Shown here: one piece after another, positions 6,501-11,631 of the stretch
How positions within the stretch are numbered: position 1 is the first letter of the stretch
How the letters are laid out: each line of letters starts with the position of its first letter
NCBI GenBank assembly: GCA_020629895.1
Contig: JAHDCM010000058.1
Span: forward strand, 1 to 11,661
Direction of reading: 5' to 3'
DNA length: 11,661 bases
DNA from: Bacteroidota bacterium
Lineage (GTDB): Bacteria; Bacteroidota; Bacteroidia; Chitinophagales; UBA2359
Position numbers and translations under genes: made by a program
Notes under the pieces: model-generated
Told to the model about the DNA's origin: nothing
What the model saw: only the letters and a program-made list of their open reading frames with translations
The model's database searches: none

Positions 6501-7732
6501 TGGGTATTCGTTTGTGTTAACTCAATATCTGCTTCCCAATCTTGGGCCTCAAATAATAGTTTTTTAGCATCTGCAAGTAAGGTAGGTGTTTGAGCATCTA
6601 CGATGATGTTTTGTTTAGGTAAATTAACCAAGGCATCTACATCACTCCCTTTGAAAGTTAGTGGGCGTAAAGCTCCTTGAATTGCCCCAATAGTACCATC
6701 AATTTTTACACGTCCCTTTTGATCATCTACTTTAGCGGTTAGTTGTTGCCCACTCACCAATAAGGTATCTGCATCAATCCACCCAGTTTGGGCAGTAGCT
6801 TGCACCCTTAATTTTTGTTTTTGCAAACGCACATCTGCTGCTAAATCATCTGCGTTAAAAATAAGTGTTTTCACATTTCCCCTAACACTACCAATAGTGG
6901 CATCCGCTACTACTTGTTGTTTGGGTAGTCGCACTTCAGTTATTCCCCCACTCCCTTGTACATCAAAATTTTTGAGATTAATTTGTCCTTCTGTTAATAC
7001 CGCATCTACCTCAACATCGTGTTTTCTTACCTCTACTGCTGCCTCCACTTGTTCTCCTTTAGCTATCAGTGTTTGCACATTTATATTTCCTCTAGGAAGT
7101 GAGGCATCAAAGTGTACATCACTTTTTCCTTCAGTACCTACGGCTTGCAAGGTATCCACATATACCATATTGGTTTCGATATTGAAATTAGCGCGTTGAA
7201 CAATACCATCTACAATAACTTTGATTTCTTGATCTTCGAAGTGAATATCAGCTTGACTAGCTACAATATCCCCAATTTGAATATCCCAAGTAGGCGGTTC
7301 TTTTTTTTCGTCTTTTGGTTTCGGGGCCAAATCAATCCCTAAACTTTCGAGCAGGTCTTCAATATTATATTTTTCCTTACCTTCTTTTTTAACAACATGA
7401 ACAATGGGTTGGTGGATGTGAATATCTCCGATATGTACTTTTTGATTCCAGAGAGAAAGTTCTTGAATAGGGACTGCTACTTTTGAAGCGACTAGTAATG
7501 TATCTTTATTTAAATCTTCCACATACAGTCCCTCTACTCGAATTTCTTTTGATAGGTCTATATATAGATCGTCAAACACGACCTTATTATCTAGTTTTTT
7601 TAGGTATATCGTAGCTGCCTTCTTAGCAATAAAGGTCTGCATGGTAGGTGAATATAGGAGTATCACCACCAAGCTTCCTACTATTAATAGTAAGATCAAT
7701 AAAAATAATATAAAACGTTTAAGATACCTCAT
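575..7732 (-). CDS. tamB: Giant TamB-family translocation/assembly module protein
   Basis: 2385 aa, far longer than E. coli TamB (about 1260) and, I believe, than most Bacteroidota homologues. TamB/AsmA-like proteins are anchored in the inner membrane and form a long beta groove across the periplasm that is thought to carry phospholipid to the outer membrane, sometimes with a TamA/BamA partner. Seen here: an N-terminal signal anchor (about residues 5-27); AsmA-like hinge segments with a Y-N motif near residues 122, 648 and 790; eleven 34-residue beta repeats (167-540); a 43-residue tandem duplication (867-980); long beta-rich middle; C-terminal TamB (DUF490-type) domain from about 1835 to 2355; and a basic tail (2362-2385, 11 Lys/Arg). 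The ATG overlaps the nfeD stop, which supports this start and translational coupling. Two Pro/Ser linkers (659-679, 808-829) interrupt hinge repeats 2 and 3. No frameshift is seen. Family assignment is confident; substrate and partner are inferred. Confidence 0.93.
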   Translation of the reverse strand: MRYLKRFILFLLILLLIVGSLVVILLYSPTMQTFIAKKAATIYLKKLDNKVVFDDLYIDLSKEIRVEGLYVEDLNKDTLLVASKVAVPIQELSLWNQKVHIGDIHIHQPIVHVVKKEGKEKYNIEDLLESLGIDLAPKPKDEKKEPPTWDIQIGDIVASQADIHFEDQEIKVIVDGIVQRANFNIETNMVYVDTLQAVGTEGKSDVHFDASLPRGNINVQTLIAKGEQVEAAVEVRKHDVEVDAVLTEGQINLKNFDVQGSGGITEVRLPKQQVVADATIGSVRGNVKTLIFNADDLAADVRLQKQKLRVQATAQTGWIDADTLLVSGQQLTAKVDDQKGRVKIDGTIGAIQGALRPLTFKGSDVDALVNLPKQNIIVDAQTPTLLADAKKLLFEAQDWEADIELTQTNTHIKANAPDIFADVNQLQFAANDLNTLINLKKEGVIIDASLEKAQADMKLQVIDTRGVVAQIDAPTQQISGQISTSELLLNLQQFDLQTTALTVNLKDEKNNLAINSQLDAFQVDLNQLDFGKRQLELEQLVMAGPELYLKNPSTQTGLYINWEQLILEGVQTKDWQNEELLIPQLTILEPYLATEGIANKIDTLFYTPQLQINGGDINLANNKFVINELISTPPKVRLKRDRDTQVYNVQQIVQLFTNSPISSSSKPSIPASSNPPFISLKHIYIPQPDIQIHDEITRKKLFASTSLIDLYFQEMDAANLRFDLESSTIQQLFLSVENDTQKSPQDTLIYVQDIALAPMRLALKEPIQVSGQEVVINQPVINIKKEKNTYNVDSLYNFEYLSQLFTNPATPPSIPPSVPQSLSPSIPPSIALASLQVLQARFSLNDEINQLKINAVSEQLKSIQPQVQLPSQNIGLDQLLVDQLMVQVNNKDQLKVQVELDQLETGKTQVQLQPQNVKLNQLLVDQLAVQVNNKEQLKVQVDLKQLGSGELTVGVQTKDILLDQLLLDQLAVDIETRDIDNQPEEEKTEEWYEQVVYLSPTDWQLKAGSFLAKNAALTLVNKPVTETFINKEQINFNDLLVQNIQADISDIYYGNNQVKGQVNHLSAQEKSGLYIEKIAGKVTVDTSKTSIENLYLKTPHSQLGNYIALSYPSFRAFSDFIPRVKMEGHFAADSYLKFDDLFYFAPQLKEQTIIQRNANRAIELEGIVLGTVDKLKGKDLKINIGDIAYEGDFKLRGLPDFYNTLITFNVHNFETDLPSIRELIPELHIPENFNKLGNLSFNGRFLGYPQQFVADGILNTDLGAIQSDIKMDFITDSLPSYKGTLKLVDFNLYEWLNKDDRFDKISLNAKVNGKGLTIEDLEAEIDTAFVSVDFKGYSYDSILVKQGFIEGKAFEGEMAINDPNVNLGFKGLVDLRGEVPVYKLKALGVRHLDLAPLNILPKDKFYSDLKLKGVAYLDLKGDNIDNLEGLAQLRGLIVTKDSVSAILKSIDFSSYFDDDQRAASLTFDYGTADFYGDFNYRELIPSVQNFLHTYFPYRFDTVAKTSAQDIHFDIQIKDPIPLTKLFVPGLEQLDSVGLSGNFNTETKEMFLEADVPEFVFEGNRGERLILVATSDEEHIYYDAQIDSVITSSALDIPRVYVKGDVRNDSIDFTIAVAPDSAATRFAIEGLLFANLDSLRMNFTNTEIVINNKAWEASTGSFMYKNKDIFAIENVILSQGDQKISIQSKPSNEFNNETIIKIDQVIVGDFNELDVIENLGLDGTLSGQVFLKDLFQQQIIESAFRVDSLHFLKQKIGNVTAAVAKKKGDQNINIQADLFGNLYNGNGKGTFTLPPEGQSAGILDIDLALDKASLLFLEPFIGEFTSDLAGTGAVNLNLHGLSSAPKLSGNIKINDAQVTIDYLQTTYTTNDTLNAEIEVNNNMLNFVNLQILDKDTNTAVLNGFFDLNDFKDMYLDVDMRTDEFLFLNTTITDNDLFYGTAYGDGGARIYGNLQEINMDIQGRSLPQTEIALLLEDGASDIGDDRIYSFIVRDTSLYNQTDTTASSVGFNINMDLDITEDAQIQIIFDLNAGDIIKSRGKGNLQMQVSTIGDFAFDMYGIYEIVQGEYLFSIQKVINKFFTVKEGGRITFTGDPYKAQLDLSAIYGLRTSRYDIFTEADKNVLSVGGQSSNAEDIARKRTPIDVYLNMSGVLEQPDIKFDIKQRETSLPVVDNLFDTRIAELTNADQNELNKQIFGLLILNRFMPPDDFGIDLRSGVNTTVSEFLSSYLLGYLNDAVSGLIDGAEINFSWSQYDADYIQFGDEFYPNTRSEIGLSYTQRIFEDRISVNIGGNVDVGRQYQSYDNVAIAGDFVVIYDITKDGVYQLKAFNKFDKDLFDGDYNKIGVSFLTSQEFDSFKELFAPKYTKEERRKRRQEKRQQRKTQTNP
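4793..5134 (-). repeat. 43-residue tandem duplication in TamB
   Basis: Residues 867-909 and 910-952 are near copies, and 953-980 is a diverged partial third copy. The core D-Q-L-L-V-D-Q-L...V-Q-V-N-N-K...Q-L-K-V-Q-V recurs exactly 43 residues (129 bases) apart. The DNA also matches closely: the plus-strand stretch TTATTATTGACTTGTAC occurs at 4932 and again at 5061. High DNA identity suggests the duplication is recent relative to the rest of the gene. The alternating hydrophobic pattern fits added beta strands in the lipid groove. Confidence 0.88.
5246..5311 (-). repeat. Pro/Ser linker encoded by an 8-bp tandem array
   Basis: Residues 808-829 are almost wholly Pro, Ser, Ile and Thr. The core (5253-5284, plus strand) is four 8-base units, GGGATTGA followed by three exact GGGACTGA. 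Because 8 is not a multiple of 3, each unit is read in a different frame, which gives the irregular Pro/Ser sequence. Gain or loss of one unit would shift the frame at about residue 820 of 2385. The linker sits right after a Q-L-F-T-N motif in the third AsmA-like hinge segment, the same place as the linker at 5696-5758. Confidence 0.85.
5696..5758 (-). repeat. Ser/Pro linker after hinge repeat 2 of TamB
   Basis: Residues 659-679 are a Ser/Pro-rich linker following Q-L-F-T-N, matching the linker at 5246-5311 in position. The plus strand is purine-rich with irregular 8- to 10-base units of the type GGATTGGA, a degenerate form of period-8 repeat DNA. The junction DNA ATTGGTGAATAA-Y-TGG is shared with the other linker, which agrees with the two hinge segments being an old internal duplication. 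Confidence 0.65.
6113..7234 (-). repeat. Eleven 34-residue beta repeats in TamB
   Basis: Residues 167-540 divide into eleven units of exactly 34 residues with no insertion or deletion: starts at 167, 201, 235, 269, 303, 337, 371, 405, 439, 473 and 507. A typical unit opens with L-P-K-Q, has a D-A or similar pair at positions 9-10, A-D-V near 17-19, L-x-F at 22-24 and D-L-x-A-x-V at 28-33. Sequence identity between units is low but the phase and hydrophobic alternation are strict. This fits regular rungs of a repeating beta-groove protein. The repeat was found by eye through manual alignment. Confidence 0.82.
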
Positions 7733-9132
7733 GCAACTGTCTGCACCATCAGACTATTTTCCTTGTACGAAGTTACAATAATTTCTGTTCCAGCCTCAAT
7801 ATAACTACCAGTTGTGACAGCTTCATAACGCTCGCCATTGATTTCGATTTTACCTGCCAAACGCAAATCGGTAATTGCCACTCCTTTTTGTCCTACTAAA
7901 TGTACATATTTAGCACTTTTAACACTATATCCTTCTGCTTTGTCCTGTGTTTCATCTAGTATCATTTTTTTAAATGCAGGTGACTCCATCATTTTACCTC
8001 CTAACAAGATCAATAATAATATAGAACCTCCAATAGAGCATAAAACCTGCACTAAAGCCCCCGAGGCAATCGAAAGATCAATCCCACTAAAATCAAGGAA
8101 ATCATTTCGAAGGAGACTAAGCGTTAAGCCAGTAACCAAAGCAACAATCCCTAAAATTCCAGCTACACCAAATCCGGGTATAACAAATACCTCTATCGCC
8201 AATAACACCAAACCCGCTATGAAGAGGGCAATTTCCCAGTTTTGAGCTAAACCATCTATATAATGAGGGGCAAAATAAAGGACAGCCGCCCCAATAGAAG
8301 CCATAATGGGAAAACCCACACCAGGCGTTTGTAACTCACCATAAATACCAAAAAAGATCACCAACATCAGCAAACTACTGACCATTGGATGTAATAAAAA
8401 TTGCACCAGTTGATCTGTCCAACTTGTTTGATAGCTCAATACAGTTGGTGCTGCACTTAAATGCTTGATGACATCTTGTACATTATTAAACTGTCCATCA
8501 CAAAAACCGTGTTTAAGAGCTTCGGAAGTAGTAAAGGTGAGTGTTTTGGCAGAATCTATAATACCAGGAATTACAATGCGATCATCTACCATTGCTTCGG
8601 CAATTAATGGGTTACGTCCTTTCGCTTCGGCAACAGCCCGCATTTTTGAACGCATATAAGATTGATATTTATCGGGTGCCTGCGCACCTGTTTGATTCAC
8701 CACCGTAGCAGCTCCAATAGATGCTGCTTGCACCATAAAAATACTATCACAAGACAGCGAAATTAATGCCCCAGCCGAGGCAGCATTATTATCAATTAAT
8801 ACAATAGTTGTTGCCTTAGCATCTAATAATTTTTTACTGATAGAATCTGCCATATCTACGGCACCACCATAAGTATTGAGATGAATCAAGATGTAGTCGG
8901 CTTCTTGTTCCTCTGCCTCTTCTACCGCCTGTTTCACCGTTCGCCATGCTGCTGGAAAAATTGGCTCTTGCAATTTAAACTGATAGATAGTTGCGGTGTC
9001 TGTTGGAGACACCAAGCTTTTAATGGTCTTGCTTTCTGGCATGGTAGTGGATTCTGCTTCTTGTGCATGGAGCAGATCTATACCTACTATAAAAAGGCAA
9101 CAACAGTAAACAATAATACGTAGTATATTCAT
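7729..9132 (-). CDS. nfeD: Long-form NfeD protein: ClpP-like serine protease with membrane and OB-fold domains
   Basis: 467 aa. A signal peptide (about 1-23, ending L-H-A before Q) precedes a ClpP-class serine protease domain (about 45-225). The probable nucleophile is Ser119 in N-N-A-A-S-A-G. Lys155 is the likely catalytic base by its 17-residue spacing to the G-R-N motif (172-174), and N-T-Y-G-G (86-90) probably forms the oxyanion hole. Four or five membrane segments follow (about 243-265, 274-292, 301-318, 321-341, 355-379), then a C-terminal NfeD OB-fold (about 403-467). Known relatives of this form (NfeD1b, such as archaeal 1510-N) are membrane-bound proteases that cut stomatin-type proteins, and usually lie beside a stomatin gene. 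None is in this window; the downstream partner is tamB, overlapped by 4 bases. The ATG at 9132 gives a clean signal peptide, so this start is preferred. Protease activity is inferred from conserved residues. Confidence 0.92.
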   Translation of the reverse strand: MNILRIIVYCCCLFIVGIDLLHAQEAESTTMPESKTIKSLVSPTDTATIYQFKLQEPIFPAAWRTVKQAVEEAEEQEADYILIHLNTYGGAVDMADSISKKLLDAKATTIVLIDNNAASAGALISLSCDSIFMVQAASIGAATVVNQTGAQAPDKYQSYMRSKMRAVAEAKGRNPLIAEAMVDDRIVIPGIIDSAKTLTFTTSEALKHGFCDGQFNNVQDVIKHLSAAPTVLSYQTSWTDQLVQFLLHPMVSSLLMLVIFFGIYGELQTPGVGFPIMASIGAAVLYFAPHYIDGLAQNWEIALFIAGLVLLAIEVFVIPGFGVAGILGIVALVTGLTLSLLRNDFLDFSGIDLSIASGALVQVLCSIGGSILLLILLGGKMMESPAFKKMILDETQDKAEGYSVKSAKYVHLVGQKGVAITDLRLAGKIEINGERYEAVTTGSYIEAGTEIIVTSYKENSLMVQTVA

Positions 9133-9344
9133 TATGTTAGTTCTTTTTTACCAATTATTTTTTTTAGCTATGTTAAATTTTTTTAGTCTCTGAATTTATA
9201 GTAATTTTGTAGTGGAACATTTTTTTATTTGATTCTCGTTACTCAGCTTAAAAAGCTGCGTCTACTCTATAACTAATTTAGAGACTAGCTTGATTTTATG
9301 ATCAGGCTTAGAAAAGACAAACCACCCACCTCTCAATAGCCATT

Positions 9345-9366
9345 TAGTGTTCTCTTTAGAACACTA
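9345..9366. promoter_or_regulatory. Perfect 9-bp inverted repeat, possible operator or hairpin
   Basis: TAGTGTTCT (9345-9353) and AGAACACTA (9358-9366) are exact reverse complements with a 4-base CTTT spacer. It lies about 157 bases before the LysM start and 213 bases before the nfeD start. The spacing suits either a dimeric regulator site or a small tetraloop hairpin. No U-run follows on the plus strand, so it is a poor terminator there. Confidence 0.5.
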
Positions 9367-9433
9367 CAATCTCAACATTAAGTACCCATACTTATCAATT
9401 GCTGGGTTATTATACACCTTTTCTATTTCTATC

Positions 9434-9453
9434 AAAATACAATTTTGTATTTT
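9434..9453. promoter_or_regulatory. Perfect 9-bp inverted repeat upstream of the LysM gene
   Basis: AAAATACAA (9434-9442) and TTGTATTTT (9445-9453) are exact reverse complements around TT. It ends 69 bases before the LysM start codon. The same half-sites AAATACAA and TTGTATTT recur, with a 7-base spacer, just before the next gene (10561-10583). It may be a regulator site, but very AT-rich DNA raises the chance of coincidence. Confidence 0.45.
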
Positions 9454-9522
9454 ATGTTCATAGAGGTAGAAAAAGAAAAGAAAAAGCACTTGCCTTTTTC
9501 CAAATTTAAATCATTTTCGATT

Positions 9523-10560
9523 ATGAAACATGTACTTCTGTTATTTACTGTATTCACTATCGCGTTTACAAGCTTTGCTCAAAATCCATATACGCTTCAT
9601 CAAGTGGCAGAAAATGAGACCTTGTATCGTCTTTCTGTTAATTACAAGATACCTGTACCAGCTATTTTGGCAGCCAATCCAGAAATTCAAGATAATGTTA
9701 TAAAAGTGGGGCAAATCGTTCGCATTCCTCCCAAAGCAGGAGCAATGGCATCTAACCCATCTACTGCCAAAGAACAAACGGTAAATAACCGCATCAATCA
9801 ATCGGGTGGAGTTAGCACTCCAAGTTATAAGCCACAGGGCAATTTACAGCAGCTTTTACCAATCACACACAAAGTTGTTGAAAAGGAAACACTTTATGCA
9901 ATTTCTCGAAAGTACAAGCAAGACCTTGAGGCTATCCGCAACTGGAATGGCGTTATAAACAACAACATTCGCCTTGGGCAACTACTCGTTGTAGGATGGA
10001 CTGATCAGAAAGGTAGTCCAATAAAGGTACCTTCTAGCATGACGCCTCCTATGGCAAACCGCACCACTACTCCAGCAACAACGACAACCACAACTGCTAC
10101 GGCACCTCCTCCTGCTGCCCCTACGACTCCACCTAAAGCACCAACGCCACCCAAAAAGCCTAAAACGTCAAGTGGTATTGACTATACGGCTACTGCTCCT
10201 AACCCCTATACAGGAAGAAGACGCGGCTCTAGCAGAAAAAGTTTATTTCAACGCCAATTTGAGCGCAATGATCAAAAAGGATATAAGCGTATTGCTACAA
10301 CAGGAATGGGCTATGTATTTGATGATAGTAGTGCAGGTGGAGGTTTGTTTATTTTACACAAAACAGCCCCTTTACAATCTATCGTAAAAGTAACCAACCC
10401 TGTCAATGGTAAAATTATTTACCTCAAAGTGCTTCAAAGAGTTCCGAATACAGGCGTTAATGATAAAGTGATTGCACATATCCCCAAAAGTGTTGCGCGC
10501 AAACTCAATTTGCTGGATGCTCGCCCACGTATTTCAACGGTTTATCACAAACCCAGATAG
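9523..10560 (+). CDS. Secreted double-LysM protein with RlpA-like C-terminal domain
   Basis: 345 aa from the ATG at 9523. That start is chosen because it opens directly with a signal peptide (about 1-20, ending S-F-A-Q); upstream in-frame codons add a highly charged leader lacking such a signal. Two LysM domains follow (about 23-69 and 114-158), each with the E-T-L-Y-x-I/L-S pattern and a G-Q-hydrophobic end; LysM binds the sugar backbone of peptidoglycan. A Thr/Pro/Lys-rich linker (about 165-228) leads to a basic patch (231-239) and a C-terminal domain (about 255-343). The motif V-T-N-P-V-N-G (290-296) and the I-P-K-S-V-A-R-K-L stretch (320-328) resemble the RlpA double-psi beta-barrel. The Asp that RlpA lytic transglycosylases carry after the V-T-N strand appears replaced (L-Q-R-V-P, 304-308), so it may not be enzymatic. 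Likely a periplasmic or outer-membrane wall-binding protein. Exact role unknown. Confidence 0.88.
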   Translation: MKHVLLLFTVFTIAFTSFAQNPYTLHQVAENETLYRLSVNYKIPVPAILAANPEIQDNVIKVGQIVRIPPKAGAMASNPSTAKEQTVNNRINQSGGVSTPSYKPQGNLQQLLPITHKVVEKETLYAISRKYKQDLEAIRNWNGVINNNIRLGQLLVVGWTDQKGSPIKVPSSMTPPMANRTTTPATTTTTTATAPPPAAPTTPPKAPTPPKKPKTSSGIDYTATAPNPYTGRRRGSSRKSLFQRQFERNDQKGYKRIATTGMGYVFDDSSAGGGLFILHKTAPLQSIVKVTNPVNGKIIYLKVLQRVPNTGVNDKVIAHIPKSVARKLNLLDARPRISTVYHKPR

Positions 10561-10590
10561 AAATACAAGGACTTTTTGTATTTTCGCGGC
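10561..10590 (+). promoter_or_regulatory. Inverted repeat and possible promoter before the CBS-like gene
   Basis: AAATACAA (10561-10568) and TTGTATTT (10576-10583) are reverse complements with a 7-base spacer, starting right after the LysM stop codon. The right arm runs into TATTTTCG (10579-10586), one base off the Bacteroidota -7 element TAnnTTTG, followed by GCGGC. A start site just after this would give a leader of under 20 bases. No clear TTG-type -33 element is present, so co-transcription with the LysM gene remains possible. Confidence 0.38.
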
Positions 10591-10608
10591 ACATTTAAAT
10601 ACGTGTCC

Positions 10609-11601
10609 ATGATTTATAATAATGTCCTTGAAATGATTGGCGATACTCCACTGGTACGCCTCAATACAATTCCTAAAGAACAAGGAATTTCCGCTACTGT
10701 ATTAGCAAAAGTCGAATTTGTCAACCCAGGTAATTCGGTCAAAGATCGAATGGCCTTAAAAATGGTAGAAGTTGCTGAAGAACAGGGGCTTCTAAAACCT
10801 GGTGGAACCATTATCGAAGGCACTTCGGGCAACACAGGAATGGGTTTAGCCCTAGCAGCAATTGTGAAGGGATATAAGTGCATTTTTACGACTACCGACA
10901 AACAATCGAAAGAGAAAGTAGACATACTAAGAGCAATGGGAGCAGAGGTAATTGTCTGTCCTACCAATGTAGAACCAGACGACCCACGCTCTTATTACTC
11001 CGTCGCTCGCCAACTAGGAGAAGACATTCCCAACTCCTACTATATCAATCAATACAACAATTTAGCAAATCGCCAAGCCCACTACGAAACAACAGGGCCA
11101 GAAATTTGGAAGCAAACCGAAGGAAAAATCACTCACTTTATTGTAGGAGTAGGTACAGGTGGTTGTATTTCGGGCATTGGTCGTTATCTCAAAGAGCAAA
11201 ATCCTGACATTAAAATTATTGGTGTAGACACTTATGGCTCTACCCTTAAAGCCTACCACGAAACAGGAAAAATTGATCCTGAAAGTATCTATTCCTATAT
11301 TACAGAAGGTATCGGTGAAGACATTATTCCTGAAAATATTGACTTCGACATTATTGATGAATTTGTAAAAGTAACCGATAAAGATGGCGCAGTAATGGCG
11401 CGAGATCTAGCTCGTAAAGAGGGGTTATTTATTGGTTATTCTTGTGGTTCTGCAATGCAAGGAATCGTTGAGATTAAATCGCAATTGAAACCCGATGATG
11501 TGGTCGTAGTATTATTTCACGATCATGGAAGCCGCTATGTTGGTAAGATTTATAATGACGAGTGGATGAAAGAGAAAGGCTTTTTAGAGGAAGAGGCTTA
11601 G
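10609..11601 (+). CDS. PLP-dependent cystathionine beta-synthase/cysteine synthase-type enzyme
   Basis: 330 aa from the ATG at 10609; an upstream in-frame TTG at 10576 is unlikely because it overlaps promoter-like DNA and the fold begins at N-N-V-L-E-M-I-G-D-T-P-L-V. This fold-type II PLP enzyme makes cysteine from O-acetylserine and sulfide or cystathionine from serine and homocysteine in the cytoplasm. Visible: PLP lysine K45 in N-P-G-N-S-V-K-D-R, substrate loop T-S-G-N-T-G (72-77), phosphate loop G-T-G-G (182-185) and the ring-nitrogen serine, probably S278. D-K-Q-S-K-E-K-V-D (97-105), P-T-N-x-x-P-D-D-P (118-126) and the D-E-W-M-x-E-K-G-F end (317-325) are more like cystathionine beta-synthase than CysK. 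Bacteroidota relatives, as I recall, often carry a C-terminal pair of CBS regulatory domains; this protein stops at the end of the catalytic core, with no open frame continuing it. Substrate choice cannot be settled from sequence alone. Confidence 0.9.
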   Translation: MIYNNVLEMIGDTPLVRLNTIPKEQGISATVLAKVEFVNPGNSVKDRMALKMVEVAEEQGLLKPGGTIIEGTSGNTGMGLALAAIVKGYKCIFTTTDKQSKEKVDILRAMGAEVIVCPTNVEPDDPRSYYSVARQLGEDIPNSYYINQYNNLANRQAHYETTGPEIWKQTEGKITHFIVGVGTGGCISGIGRYLKEQNPDIKIIGVDTYGSTLKAYHETGKIDPESIYSYITEGIGEDIIPENIDFDIIDEFVKVTDKDGAVMARDLARKEGLFIGYSCGSAMQGIVEIKSQLKPDDVVVVLFHDHGSRYVGKIYNDEWMKEKGFLEEEA

Positions 11602-11631
11602 TAGTTTATCTTGATTTTAGAAAAGGATTAT

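Larger units (their letters stand above)
9133..9522. other. Divergent intergenic region between nfeD and the LysM gene
   Basis: A 390-base AT-rich stretch with no credible gene. It must hold promoters for both directions, but neither strand shows a clear Bacteroidota-type promoter (TTG, about 19 bases, TAnnTTTG). It contains several inverted repeats: CAGCTT/AAGCTG at 9244-9249 and 9253-9258, CTCTA/TAGAG at 9265-9269 and 9279-9283, and two stronger ones at 9345-9366 and 9434-9453 listed separately. Its richness in palindromes suggests regulated expression, which is inference only. Confidence 0.6.

Noticed and set aside
7838..8245. Plus-strand 135-aa open frame opposite nfeD
   Set aside because: It is a shadow of the strongly supported nfeD gene, with no domain-like features and no independent signals.
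9202..9209. TAATTTTG as a -7 promoter element for the LysM gene
   Set aside because: It matches TAnnTTTG exactly but lacks a TTG element 17-19 bases upstream and lies over 300 bases from the start codon; such matches are frequent in AT-rich DNA.
9445..9522. N-terminal extension of the LysM protein from TTG at 9445
   Set aside because: The extension is charged and would bury the clear signal peptide that starts at the ATG at 9523.
10576..10608. N-terminal extension of the CBS-like enzyme from TTG at 10576
   Set aside because: The family fold begins right after the ATG at 10609, and the upstream stretch looks like promoter DNA.
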